64,000 nt of DNA from Hysterangium stoloniferum (lineage: Eukaryota > Basidiomycota > Agaricomycetes > Hysterangiales > Hysterangiaceae): positions 682,001-746,000 of the forward strand of contig WHVD01000012.1 in the NCBI GenBank assembly GCA_015178975.1, in the 5' to 3' direction. Both the position numbers and the translations under genes were made by a program. Of this stretch, positions 58,200 through 64,000 are shown piece after piece; the first letter of the stretch is position 1; every line of letters begins with the position of its first letter. The notes under the pieces are model-generated. The model was not told the DNA's origin and did not search any database. It was given only the letters and a program-made list of their open reading frames with translations.

Positions 58200-58660
58200 C
58201 GGAAGTTTTACCGCGTGGAAATGGAGCTGAAGGGGAGGGTGGAGATAACATGACGAGAAGGGCGACGATGAAGATAAGTTGAAGGCGAGGGTCAGTGAAA
58301 GTGAAAGTTTAAGTAAAGGCAGAGGCAGAGGCAAGGTAGTTGAAGTATGAGGGTAACTTGAAAGCGAAGTTGAATGTGAAGGCGAGACGCAGGTGAGGGA
58401 GGTGTGAAGACAGGACAAGTTTTATGTGACTCCAACGTTACTATGACTCATCGAGTCAGCAACTGTCATGCTTCATCCAGCTCAAAACTGTGGCACCGTG
58501 CCTCGCGCTCGTGAATGTGGTCCGTAAAGGTGTACGCGCGAATGCCGCCGCCAAACAATTCGGACGTAACTTTGTCGACATCATCAGGTGCCCACTCCAC
58601 TGTACCTTGACACGCAGAATACCATTGATGGTGAAGCGGGATCAAGCAGGGGGAGCAGGG
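58200..58660 (-). other. Duplicated block W, copy 3
   Basis: Matches 41,561-42,000 (and the GA-rich part of 38,467-38,660). The minus frame shows GTVEWAPDDVDKVTSELFGG, IRAYTFTDHIHEREAR and HSFELDEA. Cut on its upstream side by LTR1-type sequence. Confidence 0.45.
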
Positions 58661-59737
58661 GGAAGAGTTATGGGGAAAACTAAGTTGATTTTCTGATTGG
58701 ATTGTAAATACAATTTGTGCTAATTTATGTAGATGAATCCTAATACACTCTGACAGAACAGAAAAATGGAACAGAAAAATAGAATGGAAAAACAAAATGG
58801 AAGGTGGGAAATGGGCAGGGATGACCATAGTCTGGGGGTAGTCCAGGTCATAACAGGAAACATACACATGGGCATAGTAAAATAGCTGACAACCAGGTTG
58901 AAAAACAGATCAAGACATATATCTGAAGGGCTGAGATCTCTGGGTGGGACCAGTCAGTTATATGTGCTTAAAAAAGGAGAGTTGAAGACTTATAGAGTAG
59001 GACCCAGGGTCCAGCAGGTTGTCCAGTCTTAATATGTACATATAGAGTTGCTGTAGTTGGGGGTACTGATATCAGGATGCCAGAGGGTTGCCAGGGTGAA
59101 AACAAGCTGTGGGGGCCCACTCAATCAATTCCACTGTTTTAAACGACTTAGAAGATATATCTGTTATAGGCATAAAATTTGGCATGGCTGTCAGATCAGC
59201 AGTAAAGATGGATCTGTATATTGGATATGGGTGGGAATATTTCCAAAAACTGGGGAGAGACACAAGAAATATAGTATATATAAGGTAAGAACAAATGGCA
59301 CAATGTACATATGTACTTAGCAAATGCATGTAGATCTGGTATGAGCCATATATTACAGTGGGGGGAGTTTTTACTATTCATCCAGTCATAAACTATATTG
59401 TGAAACTACAATGTTATTAATAGTCCATGTCTATCCATTTGCAGGATCAAAGCCTGAATGTGCTCAGGAGAAATATCCCCCATGAAATGTATTATGAAGG
59501 ATAAAATATGAGCAACTTCAAGAATGGTATGGCTTACACAAGCTATCAAGATCAGCATTCTGACAACTAGAGAATAGAAATACTTACTAGATTTTAAGAG
59601 AATTTCAATCAGTGTACAACAATGGCCCAGAGGTGGTGTGGGTAAATATAGATGGCACAATGCAGAGAGGACTATCCGTAGCTTAATGTTTGTAAGGTAA
59701 CCTTCAAGACTATGAAAGGAGTCAATGATGCAAAGAA
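58661..59737 (-). mobile_element. CpG-poor repeat relic including an LTR1 fragment
   Basis: About 58,670-58,856 resembles part of LTR1 in minus sense (starts TGTTATGACCTGG; shares ACAATCC-ATCAGAAAAT with the young LTR). The rest, to 59,737, has almost no CpG and no recognisable gene. Confidence 0.5.
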
Positions 59738-62223
59738 TTAAAGCTTACCATATTGAACAAAAGTTACAAACAATTTTCCACCAGCTGAAACGAGTTGGTC
59801 ATTATCGGCATCAACAAGGGATATACAGTGATGTTGTAGGTTGCAGCCAATAATAGCTTTACGAAAGCAATCTTTGAGAACATGGGTGAGGGAAAGGTGT
59901 TGACTTGCGTGTCGAGGGCACACACCATGAGCTGCTAGCTTAACGAGCAAGTCAACAACGTGTGTTTGAGTTTGTAAATATGTGTCGTCCAACAGTGCAA
60001 CAATGGCGGGAATGAAACCCGCAATGGCCGCTCGAAATTCGGCTGTGGTCAAATGTCACCCGGATTCCCATCCCACTGTCACACACCGCACCTTGCTTTG
60101 AAACCTTCCACAGTACCGATACGGCGTTCGATCGAACGTCAGAGTCAGAGTGCTTCAACAGTGCAACAATGTCGGGAATGACACCTGTAATGGCCACTCG
60201 AAATTCGGCTGTGGTCAAATGTCAGCTGGATTCCCATCCCATTGTCACACACTGCACCTTGCTCTGAAACATTCTCCAGGACAGATACTGCGCGTGATAG
60301 AACGCGCCAGTCAGAGTGCCTCAACAGTGCAACAATGTCGGGAATGACACCCGCAATGGCTGCTCGAAATTCAGCTGTGGTCAAATGTCAGCTGGGTTCC
60401 CATCCCATTGTCATATACCGCACTTTGCTCTGAAACATTCCCCAGGACCGATACTGCGCTTGATCGAACGTGCCAGACAGAGTGCTTCAACAATGCAACG
60501 ATGTCAGGAATGACACCCGCAATGGCGGCTCGAAATTCGGCTATGGTCAAATATCAGCTGGATTCCCATCCCATTGTCACACACAGCACCTTGCTCTGAA
60601 ACCTTCCCCAGGACCGATACCGCACTTGATCGAACGTCAGAGTCAGAGTCCTTCAACAGTGCAAGAATGTCGGGAATGACACCCGCAATGGCCGCTCGAA
60701 ATTCAGCTGTGGTCAAATCTCAGCTGGATCATCCCATTGTCACACACCGCACCTTGCTCTGAAACCTTCCCCAGGACCGATATTGCGCTTGATCGAACGT
60801 CAGATCGAGAGTCCTTCAACAGTACAAGAATGTCGGGAATGATACCCGAAATGGCGGCTCGAAATTCGGCTGTGGTCAAATCTCAGCTGGATTCCTATCC
60901 TATTGTCACACAGCGCACCTTCCTTTGAAACACGCCCCAGGACAAATACTGCGCTTGATCGAACGTCAAATTGAGAATCCTTCAACAGTGTAAGAATGTC
61001 GGGAATGATGCCCGAAATGGCGGCCCGAAATTCGGCTGCGGTCCAGTGTCAGCTGGATTCCTATCCTATTGTCACACAGCGCACCTTCCTCTGAAACACG
61101 CCCCAGGACAGATACTGCACTTGATCGAACGTCAAATTGAGAATCCTTCAACAGTGCAAGAATGTCGGGAATGATAGCCGAAATGGCCGCTCGAAATTCG
61201 GCTGTGGTCCAATGTCAGCTGGATTCCTATCCTATTGTTACACACCGCACCTTGCTCTGAAACATTCCACAGGGCCGATACTGCCCTTGATCGAACGTCA
61301 GAGTCAGAGTCCTTCAACAGTGCAATAATGTCGGGAATAACACCCGCAATGGCGACTCGAAATTCGGCTGTGGTCAATGTCAGCTGGATTCCCATCCCAT
61401 TGTCACACATCACACCTTGCTGTAAAACCTTCCCCAGGGCCGATACTGCGCTTGATCGGACGTCAGAGTCAGAGTGCTTCAACAGTGCAACAATGTCGGG
61501 AATGACACCCGCAATGGCGCCTCGAAATTCGGCTGTGGTCAAATCTCAGCTGGATTCCTATCCCATTGCCACATACCGCACCTTGCTCTGAAACATGCCA
61601 CAGGACCGATACTGCGCTTGATCGAACGTCAGACCGAGAGTCCTTCAACAGTGCAGGAATGTCGGGAATGATACCCGAAGTGGCGCCTCGAAATTCGGCT
61701 GTGGTCAAATGTCAGCTGGATTGCTATCCTATTGTCACACATCGCACCTTGTTCTGAAACAATCCACAGGGCCGATACTGTGTTTGATCGAACGTCAGAG
61801 TCCGAGTCCTTCAGCAGTGCAACAATGTCGGGAATGACACCAGCAATGGCGGCTCGAAATTCGGCTGTGGTCAAATCTCAGCTGGATTCCCATCACATTG
61901 TCCCATTGTCACACACCGCACCTTGCTCTGAAAGCATCCCCAGGGCCGATACTGCGCTTGATCGAACGTCAGAGTCAGAGTGCTTCAACAGTGCAAGAAT
62001 GTCGGGAATGACACCCGCAATGGCCGCTCGAAATTCGGCTGTGATGAAATGTCAGCTGGATTCCCATCCCATTGTCATACACCGCACCTTGCTCTGAAGC
62101 CTTTCCCAGGACCGATACTGCGCTTGATCGAACGTCAGAGTCAGAGTCCTTTAACAGTGTAGCAACGTCGGGAATGGCAGCGGTAATGGCGGTTCCAAAT
62201 GCGTCTGCAAGTCCATGAATCAT
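59738..62223 (-). CDS. HEAT/ARM-repeat protein HEAT-1: 14 repeats, one per exon, 596 residues
   Basis: Start ATG 62223 (Met-Ile-His-Gly-Leu-Ala, then repeat 1). Exon 1 is 62223-62088; thirteen further exons of exactly 117 nt each follow (the last is 60042-59926), then a terminal exon 59871-59738. Every repeat exon begins in phase 1 and encodes 39 residues of the type AEFRAAIAGVIPDIVALLKD followed by SDSDVRSSAVSALGKVSEQ, two amphipathic helices as in HEAT/armadillo solenoids. Introns (about 46-58 bp) start GTGCGG-like and end CACAG, with CTGAC before the acceptor. The spliced frame totals 1,791 nt. Repeat 14 is diverged, and the C-terminal exon (DCFRKAIIGCNLQHH...) is not a repeat. A scaffold or recognition role is likely for such solenoids; the partner is unknown. 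Confidence 0.88.
59926..62204 (-). repeat. Tandem array of 14 exon-intron units, period 166 bp
   Basis: Unit boundaries judged from the CTCGAAATTCGG motif at 60031, 60197, 60363, 60529, 60695, 60858, 61024, 61190, 61356, 61521, 61687, 61853, 62027 and (altered) 62193. Spacing is 166 bp except -3, -1 and +8 steps, each explained by an indel inside the intron. Confidence 0.93.
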
Positions 62224-62396
62224 GACAGTTTACGAGGAATTGATGCACGGACCAAACATATGCATAGCAGAGACCACCATTAACAGAGCGAACTTTCCTT
62301 TTCGAGCTCTAAGGTCGAATCTGGATAAGGGAAGGTAAAAATTCCGCGCTTTAAAGTGGGATGGGAATTAGCGAATGAATAATAGATGACCTGTCT
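62224..62396. promoter_or_regulatory. 173-bp gap between HEAT-2 stop and HEAT-1 start
   Basis: The only non-coding DNA between the two head-to-tail genes; it must hold the HEAT-2 terminator and the HEAT-1 promoter unless the two are co-transcribed. No clear TATA or terminator signal was picked out. Confidence 0.45.
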
Positions 62397-64000
62397 TCAC
62401 ACACATATAATTGTTACGCATTGAATGATCTTGATGTCTTCATGACGCGAACTACTATCAGTACTATACAAGAGATCCACAGTTGACGACAGAGGACGGG
62501 TAGATAATCCGGAGAGGTCTCGCATATCGGGCAAACTTGCTAGATTACCGCAATATCGATCTGAATGAGAGGGAAAAAAGAGTGAATGGGAATACTTTGA
62601 AGTTGGGTTGAAAGTGACTCACGTAGCGTTGGTTGTCTTTTCTCCGACAATCCTACAGCCGCACGTATTTCAGCCCTGACGAAAGGGAGAAACTCCTCTG
62701 TGGAGACTTCAGACAGATCCTTCGACAAGATTTCTTGGATCACCTTTTTCTGAAAATGTCGCCAGGGCTGATGCTGCGCTTGATCGAACGTTAGAGTGAG
62801 AATCCTTCAACAGTGCAACAATGTCGGGAATGACACCCGAAATGGCGGCTCGAAATCCGGCTGTGGTCAAATGTCAGCTGGATTCCCATCCCATTGTCAC
62901 ACACCGCACCTTGCTCTGAAACCTCCCCCAGGATCGATACTGCCCTTGATCGAACGGGCCAGTCAGAGTCCTTCAACAGTGCAACAATGTCGTAGATGAC
63001 ACCCGCAATGGCGACTCGAAATTCGGCTGTGGTCAAACTTCAGCTGGATTCCTATCTCATTGTCACACATCGCACCTTGCTTTGAAACCTTCCCCAGGGC
63101 CGATACTGCGCTTGATCGAACGTCAGAGTCAGAATCCTTCAACAGTGCAACAATGTTGGGAATGACACCCGCAATGGCCGCTCGAAATTCGGCTGTGGTC
63201 AAATGTCAGCTGGATTCCCATTCCCATCGCCCCATTGTCACACACCGCACCTTGCTCTGAAACCTTCCCCAGGGCTGATACCGAGCTTGATCGAACGCGC
63301 GGGACAGAGTGCTTCAACAGTGCAACAATGTCGGGAACGACACCCGCAATGGTCGCTCGAAATTCGGCTGTGGTCAAATGTCAGCTGGATTCACATCCCA
63401 TTGTCACACATCGTACCTTGCTCTGAAACATTCCCCAGGACTGATACTGCGCTTGATCGAACGCGCCAGTCAGAGTGCTTCAACAGTGCAACAATGTCGG
63501 GAATGACACCCGTAATGGCCGCTCGAAATTCGGCTGTGGTCAAATGTCAGCTGGATTCCTATCCCATTGTCACACCGTACCTTGCTCTGAAATCTTCCCC
63601 AGGGCCGATACTGCGCTTGATCTAACGCGCCAGTTATAGTCCTTCAACAGTGCAATAATGTCGGGAATGACACCAGCCATGGCGGCTCGAAATTCGGCTG
63701 TAGTCAAATGTCGGCTGGATTCCCATCTCATTGTCACACACCGCACCTTGCTCTGAAACCTTCCCCAGGGCCGATACTGCACTTGATCGAACGCGCCAGT
63801 TAGAGTCCTTCAACAGTGCAATAATGTCGGGAATGACACCAGCAAAGGCGGCTCGGAATTCAGCTGTGGTCAAATGTCAGCTGGATTCCCATCCCATTGT
63901 CACACCGCACCTTGCTCTGAAACCTTCCCCAGGGCCAATACTGAGCTTGATCGAACGCGCGGGACAAAGTGCTTCAACAGTGCAACAATGTCGGGAATGA
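62397..64000 (-). CDS. HEAT/ARM-repeat protein HEAT-2, C-terminal part (8 repeats visible)
   Basis: The gene continues beyond the window. Seven complete 117-nt repeat exons (unit motif at 62849, 63015, 63181, 63356, 63522, 63686, 63852) and part of an eighth, separated by introns of about 47-58 bp with the same splice signals and phase as HEAT-1. After the last repeat (ending SALATFSEK), exon 62697-62623 encodes EEFLPFVRAEIRAAVGLSEK and a few more residues. Intron 62622-62561 follows, and the terminal exon is 62560-62397 (stop 62397-62399). Its C-terminus differs from HEAT-1 although the repeats are nearly interchangeable. N-terminus unseen, so extra domains may lie upstream. Confidence 0.82.
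62744..64000 (-). repeat. Second tandem array of 166-bp exon-intron units
   Basis: Same unit as 59,926-62,204. Spacing 166 bp except +9 and -2 steps, both within introns. Runs off the window end. Confidence 0.93.

Noticed and set aside
60004..60218. Unspliced reading of the HEAT units starting MTTAEFRAA and running on past SEQ into the intron
   Set aside because: The MTT and the part after SEQ come from intron sequence; the frame breaks in the next unit, whereas splicing gives a continuous frame.
60150..64000. Many plus-strand 60-140 codon frames (MSHTAPCSETF..., MLQQCNNVGNDT...) across the HEAT arrays
   Set aside because: They repeat with the 166-bp unit, cross the predicted introns and are antisense shadows of the repeat exons.
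59926..64000. Regular 166-bp repeats as a CRISPR-like array or satellite
   Set aside because: Units have no short repeat/unique spacer structure. Length is constant only in the coding part and the protein reading is conserved, so they are exon-intron units of eukaryotic genes.
1..64000. tRNA or rRNA genes
   Set aside because: I looked for TTCGA-type tRNA loops and rRNA-like stretches and found no convincing cloverleaf; a dedicated covariance search could still find one.

Overview
The window is fungal nuclear DNA, most likely from an Agaricomycete basidiomycete. Host genes have many short GT-AG introns (about 45-66 bp) with CTNAC/CTAAT-like branch points, and there are two GC-AG introns. Other pointers are SesB-type hydrolases, Tc1/mariner and Ty1/copia elements, and CpG loss in old repeats. 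A Ceratobasidiaceae/Rhizoctonia-like source would fit, but that is only an inference.

Layout. Positions 1-10,566 are a nested, CpG-depleted transposon pile: a broken Tc1 element (Tc1-a) split by a solo LTR, lying in an old LTR relic; a dead minus-strand copia element (2,250-8,815) split by a second Tc1 element (Tc1-b, 5,014-6,637); then the 5' end of another copia element. Positions 10.6-17.5 kb hold the two best metabolic genes, an aldo/keto reductase (minus, 7 exons) and an amino-acid/GABA-type permease (plus, 17 exons, including exons of 9, 15 and 18 nt). Positions 18-29.4 kb hold a MITE, three solo LTRs of one family, a chaperonin gamma fragment and three paralogous SesB-like alpha/beta hydrolases. 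One hydrolase is a frameshifted copy, one is probably decayed, and one carries an in-frame expansion of thirteen 14-residue repeats and has lost its nucleophile serine. Positions 29.7-46.8 kb are a mosaic of duplicated blocks: a minus-strand array of an unrecognised gene family (called X here), two copies of a block with three permease exons, and smaller duplicated blocks (Y, W). Positions 47.2-54.4 kb are a membrane-protein gene cut in two by a full-length copia element with apparently identical LTRs and an intact 1,414-codon gag-pol. Positions 54.4-59.7 kb are mostly relics and unrecognised sequence.

Positions 59.7-64.0 kb hold two head-to-tail minus-strand genes built from tandem HEAT-like repeats. 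Each repeat is one exon of exactly 117 nt bounded by phase-1 introns. I count 22 repeat exons (14 in the first gene, 8 in the part of the second that is visible). All length differences between units fall in the introns, and amino-acid differences concentrate at a few fixed positions of the 39-residue unit. This array and the repeat-expanded SesB-like protein are the strongest candidates for something undescribed. Both look like fast-evolving modular proteins of the kind fungi use in nonself recognition, but that role is inference.

Age order of the repeats: the oldest are the CpG-poor relics; later come the Tc1 copies and the solo LTR inside Tc1-a; the youngest is the 5.5 kb copia element. 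All exon models were read by eye from frame, splice signals and family resemblance.
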